Under the pieces are notes generated by a model. The model was not told the origin of the DNA, did no database searches, and saw only the letters and a program-made list of their open reading frames with translations. 64,000 nucleotides of DNA from Kordiimonas lipolytica (GTDB lineage: Bacteria > Pseudomonadota > Alphaproteobacteria > Sphingomonadales > Kordiimonadaceae). The stretch is from contig NZ_LRUB01000002.1 in the NCBI RefSeq assembly GCF_001550065.1, positions 117,915 to 181,914 on the forward strand, given 5' to 3'. This document shows positions 44,771-53,181 of this stretch, in pieces (within the stretch, counting starts at the first letter, position 1; every line of letters begins with the position of its first letter). The translations under genes and the position numbers were made by a program.

Positions 44771-45639
44771 ACGCCGAAGCGCTCCAGAATGTTGGCTGTT
44801 TGGTGAACGTACCCGCCACCGAACAGCCGTACGTGGACCAGAAGCGGCCATAGCTGATAGAGCGCCGTGCGTTCTTCCATAAAGCCGGGCTCGATGGCGA
44901 AATGCGCGTGATAAGCATCGAAGAAAGCCGGGTCCATTCCGCCCATCAGCTGAATGAAGGCCAGGTCCATTTCGCGGTGGCCATAGGATATGGCGGGGTC
45001 GATAAAGCCAGCGGCACGGTCACCATCAATCAGCATGTTCCCGGCCCACAGGTCACCATGCAGCAGGCTAGCGCCGGGGTCGGCAGGGATTAGGTCTGGC
45101 AGTTTGACGGCCAGCGCCTCAACCCTTTTCATGAAGGCTGCGTCAATGCGGCTGGTGTTGAGGCATGACCGCGCCATGGCCAAGAGGCGGTTGTCACGGA
45201 AAAAAGTGATCCAGTCTGCGCATAGCGTGTTCTTCTGCGGCAAGGGGCCGATCACGGTGTCCGCCTTGAAGCCATAGGGCTTCTTGCCTGTGTCTATCAC
45301 GCGGTGAAGTGCCGACACGTGCTTTGCCACATCCTCAGCCGCCGCGCGCGGGTCAATGATGCCCTTGTGGTCTATATGGCTGATCACCAATATGCCGGCT
45401 TCCTGGAACAACACGTCCGGTACCGGCAGATCGCTCGCGGCCCGAAGATGCTTCAGCATCATGGCTTCAAGCTTGGTGGTGTCACCCTGATCGGCGCGTG
45501 GGCGCTTGGCCACTACCTTGCGTCCGTCCCCCAGTGTCAGGCAGGAGACATCGGCGATGTCGCCGCCGCGCATGGGTTTTGAGGCCGTCACGGGGCTACC
45601 AAGTGCTTTCGCGAGTTTCTGTGCGAGCGGGGAAGCCAT
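44767..45639 (-). CDS. Fructosamine/ribulosamine-3-kinase family protein
   Basis: A 290-aa kinase of the FN3K family. It has the APH-like motif LHGDLWAGNMLIDGDRAAGFIDPAISYGHREMDLAF (catalytic Asp in HGDLWAGN, second Asp in IDPA). The ATP lysine is in KVVAKRPR. Bacterial members mostly phosphorylate ribulosamines or erythrulosamines on glycated proteins, making them unstable and so removing them. The ATG at 45639 gives the usual start (MASPLAQKLAKALG). It follows the low-molecular-weight phosphatase gene by 7 nt and overlaps phoD by 4 nt, convergently. Confidence 0.9.
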   Translation of the reverse strand: MASPLAQKLAKALGSPVTASKPMRGGDIADVSCLTLGDGRKVVAKRPRADQGDTTKLEAMMLKHLRAASDLPVPDVLFQEAGILVISHIDHKGIIDPRAAAEDVAKHVSALHRVIDTGKKPYGFKADTVIGPLPQKNTLCADWITFFRDNRLLAMARSCLNTSRIDAAFMKRVEALAVKLPDLIPADPGASLLHGDLWAGNMLIDGDRAAGFIDPAISYGHREMDLAFIQLMGGMDPAFFDAYHAHFAIEPGFMEERTALYQLWPLLVHVRLFGGGYVHQTANILERFGV

Positions 45640-45646
45640 GGCGCGT

Positions 45647-46120
45647 CTAAAGGTGTCGCGCTTTGATGGCTTCAAGAAGGCCCGCGGCAGCTTCCGCTGC
45701 TGCCTCAAAGCACAGGTCGAACTGGTTCACTTCACCATAGTATGGGTCTGGCATTTCTTCATAAGGGTGGTCGGGCGCGTAGCTCATGAACAGCTCGATC
45801 CGGCCCTGGTGTTCAGGTGCTGCGCGGTCCATCAGGTTCTGCAGGTTGTCGTGGTCCATCACCAGGATATGGTCGAAGGTGTGGAAGTCGTCGTCGCGCA
45901 CCTGTCGTGCCCGCTGGCCGGAAATATCGATGCCGTTCTTTTTCGCGGTGGCCTGGGCGCGACGGTCGGGCGGGTTGCCAGCGTGATAGCTGATGGTGCC
46001 GGCGCTGTCGATTGTGATGCGGTCTGAAAGCCCCGCTTTGTCGACGGCAGCACGGAACGCACCTTCCGCCATCGGGGACCGGCAGATGTTCCCCATGCAA
46101 ACAAACAAAACTTTCACCAT
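45647..46120 (-). CDS. Low-molecular-weight protein-tyrosine-phosphatase family protein
   Basis: A 157-aa phosphatase. The P-loop is VCMGNICRSP (Cys8, Arg14), and the general acid Asp is in MPDPYYGE (about 122-129). Length and motifs are normal. Many bacterial FN3K genes are paired with such a phosphatase, which dephosphorylates ribulosamine-5-phosphates so that the kinase can act. The 7-nt spacing here suggests the same two-step deglycation role rather than tyrosine signalling. Confidence 0.9.
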   Translation of the reverse strand: MVKVLFVCMGNICRSPMAEGAFRAAVDKAGLSDRITIDSAGTISYHAGNPPDRRAQATAKKNGIDISGQRARQVRDDDFHTFDHILVMDHDNLQNLMDRAAPEHQGRIELFMSYAPDHPYEEMPDPYYGEVNQFDLCFEAAAEAAAGLLEAIKARHL

Positions 46121-46202
46121 CTGGATTTGCTCCCGCGCCGCTTTTGCCTATAAGTATCCCTTGTTAACCAGTAGCGTATCTTGACGGGGAGAGAAAGAGC
46201 GC

Positions 46203-46916
46203 ATGGGGCCATACAGGGACATCGTCATACTGACCGGGGCGGGTGTTTCCGCCGAATCCGGCGTGCGCACCTTTCGCGACAATGACGGGCTGTGGGAAGA
46301 ACACCGGGTGGAAGATGTGGCCACACCTGAAGCCTTCGCGCGTGACCCCAAGCTGGTGCAGCGCTTCTATAACCTTAGGCGCGCTCAGCTGCCTACTGTT
46401 CAGCCCAATGATGCTCACAAGGCCATCGCCCGTCTCCAAAAGGAGCTGGATGGCCGCGTGACGGTGGTGACCCAGAATGTCGATAACCTGCACGAGCGCG
46501 GCGGAGCAGAGGGTGTGATCCATATGCACGGCGAACTCTGCCGGGTCAGGTGCGTGCACTGCGGCATGCGCCATGATTGGACGACCGATTGCACGCAGGC
46601 AACACCCTGCCCATCATGTGGCGCTGCACCCGGACTTCGGCCCGACATCGTCTGGTTCGGCGAGATGCCATACCATATGGACCTGATTTATACGCGCCTC
46701 AGGGCCTGCGACCTGTTCATATCGGTTGGGACCAGCGGCAATGTCTATCCGGCGGCCGGCTTTGTGGCAGAGGTGCGGCGGATCGGGCACGCACATACAA
46801 TTGAAGTCAACCTGGAGCCCAGCGCGGGCGTCAGCTATTTTGAAGAATGCCGCCACGGCATGGCAGGCGAACTGATGCCGCCCCTGGTGGATGAGTTATT
46901 GAAGAAGGGACAGTAA
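46203..46916 (+). CDS. cobB: Sir2-type NAD-dependent deacylase
   Basis: A 237-aa sirtuin that removes acyl groups from lysines using NAD. Visible are GAGVSAESGVRTFRD (about 12-26), TQNVDNLHERGG (about 90-101), catalytic His109 in HMHGEL, and zinc cysteines 117/120 and 136/139. Tyr56 and Arg59 (FYNLRR) match the YxxR pair of CobB and SIRT5 that binds succinyl or malonyl lysine, so desuccinylase activity is likely. It is followed 1 nt later by the PCD gene. Confidence 0.94.
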   Translation: MGPYRDIVILTGAGVSAESGVRTFRDNDGLWEEHRVEDVATPEAFARDPKLVQRFYNLRRAQLPTVQPNDAHKAIARLQKELDGRVTVVTQNVDNLHERGGAEGVIHMHGELCRVRCVHCGMRHDWTTDCTQATPCPSCGAAPGLRPDIVWFGEMPYHMDLIYTRLRACDLFISVGTSGNVYPAAGFVAEVRRIGHAHTIEVNLEPSAGVSYFEECRHGMAGELMPPLVDELLKKGQ

Positions 46917-46917
46917 A

Positions 46918-47217
46918 ATGAGTGACAGACCAACAAAGATGACAGACGCCGAACGCGATGCAGCCCTGGCTACAGTTTCCGGCTGGGTCTATGATGCGGA
47001 TGAGAAAGCCATCAAGAAGACTTTTCAGTTTGCCGATTTTTCCGAAGCCTGGGGCTTCATGAATCGTGCTGCTCTTCTGGCCGAAAAAATGGACCATCAC
47101 CCTGAATGGTTCAATGTCTATAACCGGGTTGAGGTGAAGATGACCACGCACGACGCCGACGGTGTCACAACCCTTGATTTCCAGATGGCGACCGCGATGG
47201 ATGGTTTCGCCGCTTAA
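46918..47217 (+). CDS. phhB: Pterin-4a-carbinolamine dehydratase
   Basis: A 99-aa PCD/DCoH protein. The signature EKMDHHPEWFNVYNRVEV (about 57-74), with THDADGVT further on, holds the catalytic histidines and Asp. It dehydrates 4a-hydroxytetrahydrobiopterin, normally with phenylalanine hydroxylase. No hydroxylase gene is nearby, so it may serve molybdopterin or folate salvage, as proposed for orphan PCDs. It is in an operon with cobB and a cupin. Confidence 0.92.
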   Translation: MSDRPTKMTDAERDAALATVSGWVYDADEKAIKKTFQFADFSEAWGFMNRAALLAEKMDHHPEWFNVYNRVEVKMTTHDADGVTTLDFQMATAMDGFAA

Positions 47218-47227
47218 GGAGACTGCC

Positions 47228-47641
47228 ATGAAAACCACGGCAATGGCCCTTGCGGTCAGCATGTTTGTTGCTGGACCTGCAATAGCGGGGGCGGATGTGA
47301 AGCTGAAGGGCACAGAAGACGTTCTGGGGAACAAGATCGGTTACCCGGAAGGGCAGGCAGAGATCACAGGTGTTGACGTGGTGCAGAAGCCCGGGGAATG
47401 CAACGGCTGGCATAGCCACCCGGTGCCCACCTTCGGGCTGGTGAAATCAGGGGAGCTGACCGTCACTTACGCCACGGGTGAGGTGAAGCTGTTCAAGGCC
47501 GGCGATATGCTGATCGAAGCGCAGCATGTCGCGCATGAGGGCTGCAATACAGGTAATGCGGACCTGGAAGTCCTGGTGTTTTACGCCGGGTCCAAAGGTG
47601 TGCCTAACACGAACATGCGCGAAGACGAACGACCGCAATAG
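47228..47641 (+). CDS. Periplasmic cupin-domain protein
   Basis: A 137-aa protein with a signal peptide (MALAVSMFVAGPAIAGA). A single cupin domain follows: motif 1 is GWHSHPVPTFGLVKSGELTV (about 62-81) and motif 2 GDMLIEAQHVAHEG (about 93-106), with two His in motif 1 and one or two in motif 2 for a metal. The substrate is unknown. The ATG at 47228 has AAGGAG 6 nt upstream. Two Cys (GECNGW and EGCNTG) could form a disulfide in the periplasm. Confidence 0.85.
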   Translation: MKTTAMALAVSMFVAGPAIAGADVKLKGTEDVLGNKIGYPEGQAEITGVDVVQKPGECNGWHSHPVPTFGLVKSGELTVTYATGEVKLFKAGDMLIEAQHVAHEGCNTGNADLEVLVFYAGSKGVPNTNMREDERPQ

Positions 47642-47684
47642 CGGCTGGGACCCGGGGCTGGCCGAGCTTCACCCCCTTGGGTGG

Positions 47685-48125
47685 TCAGGCAGTCTTGGAA
47701 ATGAAGTTGCTCACCAGCAAAATTTTGTCCGGTGTCTGGTGGTCGTTCGCAAGTGGCAGGAAAAGAAGCGTGGAGCGCAGGAAGGCCTTTTGCGGCCCGA
47801 CATAGGGCACTTCGCGGAAAAGCGGTTCCTTGCTGGTGCGCACGGTGTCCAGAAATTCCCAAATCTTGCTGCCGGGGCCCTTGCCTTCCATCTCGCTCAG
47901 TTTCATGCCTGTATAGTCGCCGTGCGTATGGGCGCGAACTTCGGTGCCCACAAGGCGATAATGAAAGTCGAGCGGGTCATCAAGGATGTCAAAGATGACA
48001 ACATGCGGCAGATATTTGCCGACAGTGCGCACGTCCAGATCTCTGCGCGCGGGCAAGCCGCCATGGTTGGCGTGCCAGTCTTTCCAATAGTCCAGCAATA
48101 GATTTTGTATGCGGGAAAGATCCAT
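47685..48125 (-). CDS. PAS_5 domain protein (MopJ-like)
   Basis: A 146-aa protein of the alphaproteobacterial PAS_5 family. The core is LLDYWKDWHANHGGLPARRDLD (about 11-32), followed by LPHVVIFDILDDPLDFHYRLVGTEVRAHTHGDYTGM. In Caulobacter the relative MopJ links stress signals to cell-cycle kinases; most members are uncharacterised. There is no output domain. The ATG at 48125 is preferred to an adjacent GTG. It stands next to nudC, 49 nt downstream of it. Confidence 0.82.
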   Translation of the reverse strand: MDLSRIQNLLLDYWKDWHANHGGLPARRDLDVRTVGKYLPHVVIFDILDDPLDFHYRLVGTEVRAHTHGDYTGMKLSEMEGKGPGSKIWEFLDTVRTSKEPLFREVPYVGPQKAFLRSTLLFLPLANDHQTPDKILLVSNFISKTA

Positions 48126-48174
48126 CACAGAGGTCCAGCTTTGCTAAAATCGGGTCAGCCACCCATGGCTGACG

Positions 48175-49152
48175 TTACTCTTCCAGCCACGCTTTAACAA
48201 GGTTATGCGCAATTGCAAAGGGTGGCGGTACCAATCGGTAGGCGCTTTCACCTTTCTGGCTTGCACGGACATCGTCTTTAGAAATCCAGAGCGCTTCGGC
48301 GATCTCAGCCTCTTGAAGGCTGATTTCGCCTTCTTCCACCCAGGCTTCCACACCGATCATCAGGGTCGATGGCCAGGGCCATGGCTGGCTGGTGACATAG
48401 CGCACGCTCACAGTCTTCAGGCCGACTTCCTCAAAAACTTCCCGCGCAACGGCTTCTTCCATACTTTCGCCCGGCTCCATGAAACCCGCGAGCGCAGAAA
48501 AATTGCCTTCGGGCCAGCCTTTGCCACGCCCCACAAGTGCCATGTCGCCGCGCCGCACCAGCATGATCACCACGGGGTCCGTGCGCGGAAAATGATGGGC
48601 GTGACAAGCCGGGCATTCACGTTCGTAGCCCGCTTTGATCAATTCGCTTTCCACGCCGCATTTGGCGCAGAAACGGTGGCTTTCATGCCACATCAGCATG
48701 CTCTTGGCCTGCGCGACGATCCCCAGCGAAGGATGTGGTTCACCCACCGGATCGGTCAGTTTGTGAGCGACATTGCGGCCATCACGAAACTTGGCGCCCT
48801 GTGGCTCGAAAAATGGGGTGAAATCATCAGTTGTGCCATCAAGCAGGATGGCATAACGGGGCGCACCCTCAGCGGTAAGGCCAAGAAAGATGGTGTTCTG
48901 TGCGGGCAGCAGGCGGATCGCAGAGGGTTTTTGCCAGGCGATGTCGCCGGCCGGTTCTGTCAAAATCCAATAGTCATTGCGCGGCAGGAAGCTGCTACTG
49001 TCCTCATCCCGCGCACCTTCCGCGGCGAACAGCACGACTCGGGCATCGTCCCGGTCCATGCAGGTGCCGAATATTTCCGGGTCTTCCCTCATGTGCTCGG
49101 CACGGTCAAGCGGATTGCCGGAAAAAGCGGTCGGTACGGGCGAAAGCGCCAT
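48175..49152 (-). CDS. nudC: NADH pyrophosphatase / RNA deNADding enzyme
   Basis: A 325-aa Nudix hydrolase. The zinc ribbon CAKCG...CPACH is near 175-195, the Nudix box is GFMEPGESMEEAVAREVFEEVGL (about 230-252), and the family tag SQPWPWPSTLMIG follows (about 263-275). It hydrolyses NADH and removes NAD caps from RNA. The ATG at 49152 gives MALSPVPTAFSGNPLDR; a longer frame to 49179 lacks a good site. A C-terminal helix completes the normal length. Confidence 0.94.
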   Translation of the reverse strand: MALSPVPTAFSGNPLDRAEHMREDPEIFGTCMDRDDARVVLFAAEGARDEDSSSFLPRNDYWILTEPAGDIAWQKPSAIRLLPAQNTIFLGLTAEGAPRYAILLDGTTDDFTPFFEPQGAKFRDGRNVAHKLTDPVGEPHPSLGIVAQAKSMLMWHESHRFCAKCGVESELIKAGYERECPACHAHHFPRTDPVVIMLVRRGDMALVGRGKGWPEGNFSALAGFMEPGESMEEAVAREVFEEVGLKTVSVRYVTSQPWPWPSTLMIGVEAWVEEGEISLQEAEIAEALWISKDDVRASQKGESAYRLVPPPFAIAHNLVKAWLEE

Positions 49153-49202
49153 AAAAAGCTCCCAAATTAGACAACCCATTACCTAGGGCGGACACATTAC
49201 TC

Positions 49203-49231
49203 TTGCAAGTCACTTCAAGAATCGCCATATA
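49203..49231 (+). promoter_or_regulatory. Promoter of the SRP RNA gene
   Basis: TTGCAA (49203-49208) and CATATA (49226-49231) are exactly 17 nt apart. The expected start near 49238 coincides with the first base of the SRP RNA stem, which supports both calls. Confidence 0.65.
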
Positions 49232-49238
49232 CACCCCC

Positions 49239-49330
49239 GGGAGAGCCGGCGGACATTCCGCTCGCCAACCCGGTCAGGTCCGAAAGGAAGCAGCCGTAAC
49301 GAGTTAGGCATGGGTCGCATTGGCCCTCCC
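49239..49330 (+). ncRNA. ffs: Signal recognition particle RNA (small bacterial type)
   Basis: About 92 nt. The conserved Ffh-binding domain GGTCAGGTCCGAAAGGAAGC, with the GAAA-type tetraloop and asymmetric loop, is unmistakable (about 49279-49298). The outer ends pair (GGGAG at the 5' end with CTCCC at the 3' end). The RNA forms the core of SRP with Ffh and targets membrane proteins. It lies just upstream of dnaX, the usual ffs-dnaX-ybaB-recR setting. Ends are estimated from the pairing and the promoter. Confidence 0.93.
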
Positions 49331-49349
49331 ACCCTTTCAGGGGATCAAG

Positions 49350-49385
49350 ATGAACGCGCAAGGAATTTGCGGGTTCATTTTTTTT
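49350..49385 (+). terminator. Terminator of the SRP RNA gene
   Basis: ATGAAC-G-CGCAA pairs with TTGCG-G-GTTCAT (one G-G mismatch), small loop, followed by a run of seven or eight T. It separates ffs from dnaX. Confidence 0.85.
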
Positions 49386-49469
49386 GCCTGCAACACCCAT
49401 GCTAAAGCCTTTTCCCCCGCTTCCAGACCTGCTAGTCATATGCCCTCAGTATTACAGGGATGAGGCTTT

Positions 49470-51260
49470 ATGAGCGATAGCGCACCAAAGACTGAATATC
49501 AGGTTCTGGCCCGTAAATACCGGCCGTCGGATTTCGACAGCCTGATTGGGCAGGAAGCCATGGTGCGGACGCTTTCGAACGCCATCGATACAGGCCGCCT
49601 GGCGCACGCTTTCGTGCTGACGGGCGTTCGCGGTGTGGGTAAAACCACCACGGCGCGGATCATCGCCAAGGCGCTCAACTGTACAGCCCACGACGGCCCC
49701 ACCATCAACCCATGCGGCAAATGCGAAAACTGTAAGTCCATTGCCGAATCGCGCCACGTTGACGTGCTCGAGATGGATGCCGCGTCGCGTACAGGCGTGG
49801 ACGATATCCGCGAGATTATCGAAAGCGTGCGCTATGCGCCGGTGTCCGCGCGCTACAAGATTTACATCATCGACGAAGTGCACATGCTGTCGAAAAACGC
49901 CTTCAACGCACTTCTTAAGACGCTTGAAGAACCGCCTGAGCATGTGAAGTTCATCTTCGCCACCACGGAGATCCGCAAGCTGCCTGTGACGGTTCTTTCC
50001 CGCTGTCAGCGCTTTGACCTGAAGCGGGTGGAAGCCGAAACGCTGATCGCGCATCTGGCGAAGCTTGTGGAAAAGGAAGGCGCGAAGGCAGACGAGGGCG
50101 CGCTGAAGCTTATTGCGCGAGCCGCCGAAGGCTCGGTGCGTGACAGCCTGTCGCTTCTGGACCAAGCCATCGCCCACGGCGGTGGTGAGGTGTCGGAAAG
50201 CCAAGTCCGCGATATGCTTGGCCTCGCGGACCGCGCCCAGGTGCTGGACCTGTTTGAGCAGGTGATGAAAGGCGAGATCAAGGAAGCCCTTACCACGCTT
50301 AGGTCCCAGTATGACTCCGGCGCTGACCCGGCTGTTGTGCTGAATGACCTTCTGGAAGTTACCCACTGGCTGACCCGCCTCAAGGTGACGCCGGATACCG
50401 GCACAGATACTCTTGTTTCGGAAGCGGAACGAAAACAGGGTGGCGCCATGGCTGAAACGCTTGGCATGCCGCACCTGACCCGCGCGTGGCAGATGCTCTT
50501 GAAGGGTGTGGGCGAGGTGAAGGTTGCCCCAAGCCCGATTGCGGCGGCTGAGATGGTTCTCATTCGACTGGCCTATGCTGCCAACCTTCCGGCCCCGGCC
50601 GACCTGGTGAAGCAATTGCAGAACGGTGGCGGTACGCCCGCGGCTGGTGGCGCTGCACCTGCCGGTGGTGGCGGACCAGGAGCAGGCAACGTGACCGCCA
50701 TTGGCGGCCAGCAGGTCCAGGCCGGCGCGCAGGGCGGCCCAACGGCCAATATGCAGAGCGCGCAGGTTGTGGCGCTGAGGCAGGACCAGTCGGGCGACCA
50801 CCCAATGCATCCGATGCCGGTTGATTTCGAGAAGCTGGTGGCGCTTTTTGAAGCCGAGCGCGAACCCACGCTTGCGGTCGTGCTGAAGGACCATGTGCGG
50901 CTGGTGGACTATAAGCCTGGTCGGGTCAGCTTCAACACCACGCGCCAGACACCGCCTGATTTTATCATGCGTACCAAACAGTGCCTGAAGGCCTGGACCG
51001 GCGTTGATTGGCAGATCACCATCACCAAAGAGGTGGAAGGTGACGACACGATCCGCACCAAGGAAATCCGCCGCGACAAGAAGCGTCGTGACGAAGCCAT
51101 GGCGGAGCCGATAGTGAAGGCGCTGTTGTCGACCTTCCCAGACGCCGAATTGTTGGCCGTGCGCGACAGCCGCACTGAAGAAGAGCTTGAAGCCGATCTG
51201 GCGGATGACGCGATGGAAGGCATCAGTTTCGATGACGACGCCAGCGAATTCGATTTTTAG
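49470..51260 (+). CDS. dnaX: DNA polymerase III subunit gamma/tau
   Basis: A 596-aa clamp-loader subunit. The AAA+ domain has Walker A GVRGVGKTTT (about 52-61), zinc cysteines in CGKCENCK (about 86-93), the DEVHMLSK Walker B region (about 134) and the sensor segment. Residues about 390-430 are a Gly/Ala/Gln-rich linker (GGTPAAGGAAPAGGGGPGAG), followed by the tau-specific C-terminal domain. It hands the beta clamp to DNA and couples polymerases. No obvious A-rich slippery site for a short gamma form was seen. Confidence 0.95.
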   Translation: MSDSAPKTEYQVLARKYRPSDFDSLIGQEAMVRTLSNAIDTGRLAHAFVLTGVRGVGKTTTARIIAKALNCTAHDGPTINPCGKCENCKSIAESRHVDVLEMDAASRTGVDDIREIIESVRYAPVSARYKIYIIDEVHMLSKNAFNALLKTLEEPPEHVKFIFATTEIRKLPVTVLSRCQRFDLKRVEAETLIAHLAKLVEKEGAKADEGALKLIARAAEGSVRDSLSLLDQAIAHGGGEVSESQVRDMLGLADRAQVLDLFEQVMKGEIKEALTTLRSQYDSGADPAVVLNDLLEVTHWLTRLKVTPDTGTDTLVSEAERKQGGAMAETLGMPHLTRAWQMLLKGVGEVKVAPSPIAAAEMVLIRLAYAANLPAPADLVKQLQNGGGTPAAGGAAPAGGGGPGAGNVTAIGGQQVQAGAQGGPTANMQSAQVVALRQDQSGDHPMHPMPVDFEKLVALFEAEREPTLAVVLKDHVRLVDYKPGRVSFNTTRQTPPDFIMRTKQCLKAWTGVDWQITITKEVEGDDTIRTKEIRRDKKRRDEAMAEPIVKALLSTFPDAELLAVRDSRTEEELEADLADDAMEGISFDDDASEFDF

Positions 51261-51382
51261 CGCACTATAGATGATAGCGACGAGTACAAGGCTCCGCCGT
51301 TGATGAAGGGCGGGCCGCAAGATAAGCGACGAGAACAGGACACGGTTGGGGATGTCGCGCCAGCCGCAAGGAGCAAACAACA

Positions 51383-51706
51383 ATGAAAAATCTTTCCGAA
51401 ATGCTAAAGAAAGCCCAGGAAATGCAGGCCCGGATGGGCGACATGCAGGCCGAACTTGACCATGTTGAGGTCGAAGGCACGGCGGGCGCCGGCATGGTGA
51501 AAGTGGTGCTGACGGGCAAGGGCGATATGAAATCCGTGTCGCTCGACCCGTCGATCTTCTCAAGTGAAGACAAGGAAGTGGTCGAGGACCTGATTGTCGC
51601 AGCGCACAACCAGGCCAAAACCAAAGTGGCTGACGCAGCGGCAGAGAAGATGAAAGACCTCACCGGCGGCCTGGACCTGCCACCCGGTTTCAAGATGCCT
51701 TTCTGA
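51383..51706 (+). CDS. ybaB: YbaB/EbfC nucleoid-associated protein
   Basis: A 107-aa DNA-binding dimer. It begins [18 protein letters not shown] and has the [23 protein letters not shown] core (about 38-60). The ATG has AAGGAG about 10 nt upstream. In most genomes it directly precedes recR; here an insert of about 2.5 kb lies between them. Confidence 0.94.
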   Translation: MKNLSEMLKKAQEMQARMGDMQAELDHVEVEGTAGAGMVKVVLTGKGDMKSVSLDPSIFSSEDKEVVEDLIVAAHNQAKTKVADAAAEKMKDLTGGLDLPPGFKMPF

Positions 51707-51723
51707 AAGTTGGATGTTACCCG

Positions 51724-52443
51724 ATGCAAATTAGCACAACGGCCGCCAAGACACTTGAAGAGCGATATCAGTTGCGGTCTTCGGGGTTTCGTCTGACGGG
51801 GCCTCTCAAGTTTGAGCCTGAAGCCCGTATTTGGAACGCACGCCGTATCCAGTCGGTTCAGATCGGTAAATTCAGTTCAATAAGCCCGCAGGCAGTAGTG
51901 GTCAGGGTACGAATGGGGCGTTATTGCTCTATCGGGCACCAAGTGGAAATCGGGATGTCTCGTCATCCTGTGGGCTGGCTGACGACGTCCGCAGCTACTT
52001 ACGCGCCGGAAAAAATCTCACCGAAATTGTCTCAAGAGAGTAATGATTTCGACAGCAAGCCGGAAGATACCTTCATCGGGGACGATGTATGGATTGGTGC
52101 ACATGTGTTGGTCCCTGGCGGGATTAAAATTGGCACAGGCGCCATCGTCGCTGCAGGGTCTGTGGTGACCAAAGATGTTCCCCCTTATGCCATAGTTGGC
52201 GGAAATCCAGCGCGAGTGATCAAATACCGGGTGGATGAAGAGTTGATTGAGCCGCTGCTTGAAAGCAAGTGGTGGGAATATGACGTCTTTAGCGCTGGCA
52301 AACGCGAGCAGATAGATTTCGAAAATCCAGCTGAGGCTCTGGAAACGATTGAAAAGTTGAAGCAGGCAGCCGAGCTTGAGCTATTGGAGCAGGTTTGGTT
52401 TCGCGTATATACCAAAGGTGAAAATCTTCACGTTGTGTCATGA
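51724..52443 (+). CDS. Hexapeptide-repeat acyltransferase (CatB-like)
   Basis: A 239-aa left-handed beta-helix protein. Hexapeptide repeats run through [33 protein letters not shown] and, in the C-terminal half, [55 protein letters not shown]. The last stretch is the CatB/xenobiotic acetyltransferase signature, and MSRHPV supplies the catalytic-like His. The acceptor is unknown (a sugar amine or antibiotic in relatives). It is 17 nt after ybaB and overlaps the next gene (ATGA), and the DNA is less GC-rich than its flanks. Confidence 0.85.
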   Translation: MQISTTAAKTLEERYQLRSSGFRLTGPLKFEPEARIWNARRIQSVQIGKFSSISPQAVVVRVRMGRYCSIGHQVEIGMSRHPVGWLTTSAATYAPEKISPKLSQESNDFDSKPEDTFIGDDVWIGAHVLVPGGIKIGTGAIVAAGSVVTKDVPPYAIVGGNPARVIKYRVDEELIEPLLESKWWEYDVFSAGKREQIDFENPAEALETIEKLKQAAELELLEQVWFRVYTKGENLHVVS

Positions 52444-53042
52444 TCCAGCGAGATGCTTCACCTACTGACCAGCTTCAAGATGCCGTTATAGAGGAACATG
52501 TGTTTACACATCTGATCGAGCAGCATTTCACAATATTAGTGATCGTCTTTGTTGCGGGCTATCTGCTCGCGAAGATACCAGCAGTTTTGTGGGCTATCAG
52601 ACAAGATCAAGACCGTCAGAAACTTTTGGCTTTGGGAAAGGCTGAAAAAAAAGTCCGCCAGCGCGCTTGGATTCTGGATCCGTTTGAAGCCAAATCGTCG
52701 ACTTCCTTGCCCGAGACTTTAAAAAGCCAGATTGCGCTATTGACACCGCAAGATGGTATCCTGATGGCCAATGTTGAGGCAGACAGGCATGATTATGCCG
52801 CCCGAGAACTCCAAGCGTCAGATTTCTTTGAGGTCTATCCGGATGCCAGCAAGGAGTCCATCGCAAATGCGCTTATACTCGCTAACGCACTGATGGCCAA
52901 GGTCACTTGGATTGGAGAGGCCTGCCGTAGTGAACTTGTTGCTGCCGAGCAAATAAAGGGCTATCTAAAACAGCACCATCCGGGGTTTGAGGCGGCAAGT
53001 TACGATGCGGTAATCCATTATAGCATTGTTGCAACCCGGTAG
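52440..53042 (+). CDS. Membrane-anchored protein of unknown function
   Basis: A 200-aa protein. An N-terminal region of about 30 aa precedes one membrane helix ([24 protein letters not shown], about 30-53). A soluble C-terminal part (about 85-200) follows, starting with a charged [23 protein letters not shown] do not recognise a family. It overlaps the acyltransferase stop by 4 nt, so the two were likely acquired together, and it too is AT-richer than the surrounding genes. Confidence 0.65.
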   Translation: MIQRDASPTDQLQDAVIEEHVFTHLIEQHFTILVIVFVAGYLLAKIPAVLWAIRQDQDRQKLLALGKAEKKVRQRAWILDPFEAKSSTSLPETLKSQIALLTPQDGILMANVEADRHDYAARELQASDFFEVYPDASKESIANALILANALMAKVTWIGEACRSELVAAEQIKGYLKQHHPGFEAASYDAVIHYSIVATR

Positions 53043-53047
53043 GTGTC

Positions 53048-53119
53048 ATGGCGGACAAAAGCTTCACTTACATTCTTGGTAGTGTGAAAGACGGCAAGGC
53101 CCGTAATTTGTTGCCTTGA
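53048..53119 (+). pseudogene. Truncated 5' end of a GIY-YIG gene
   Basis: The frame ATG at 53048 codes 23 residues including YILGSVKDGKAR, then diverges and stops at 53117-53119. The intact GIY-YIG gene at 54255 codes YVLGSVKDGKAR at the same place in its N-terminus, about 1.2 kb downstream. The DNA also matches closely over this run. It is therefore a remnant of a gene start, left when the 53.1-54.3 kb block inserted or was duplicated. Confidence 0.75.
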
Positions 53120-53181
53120 AAAAGCCGGCTTTTTCCCCCTATCGTTAGCGACAGCGTGATTGTCAGTGATGGGGGAATGAC

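Noticed and set aside
49452..51563. 703-codon open frame on the minus strand
   Set aside because: It lies fully opposite dnaX and part of ybaB and has no recognisable domain or ribosome site.
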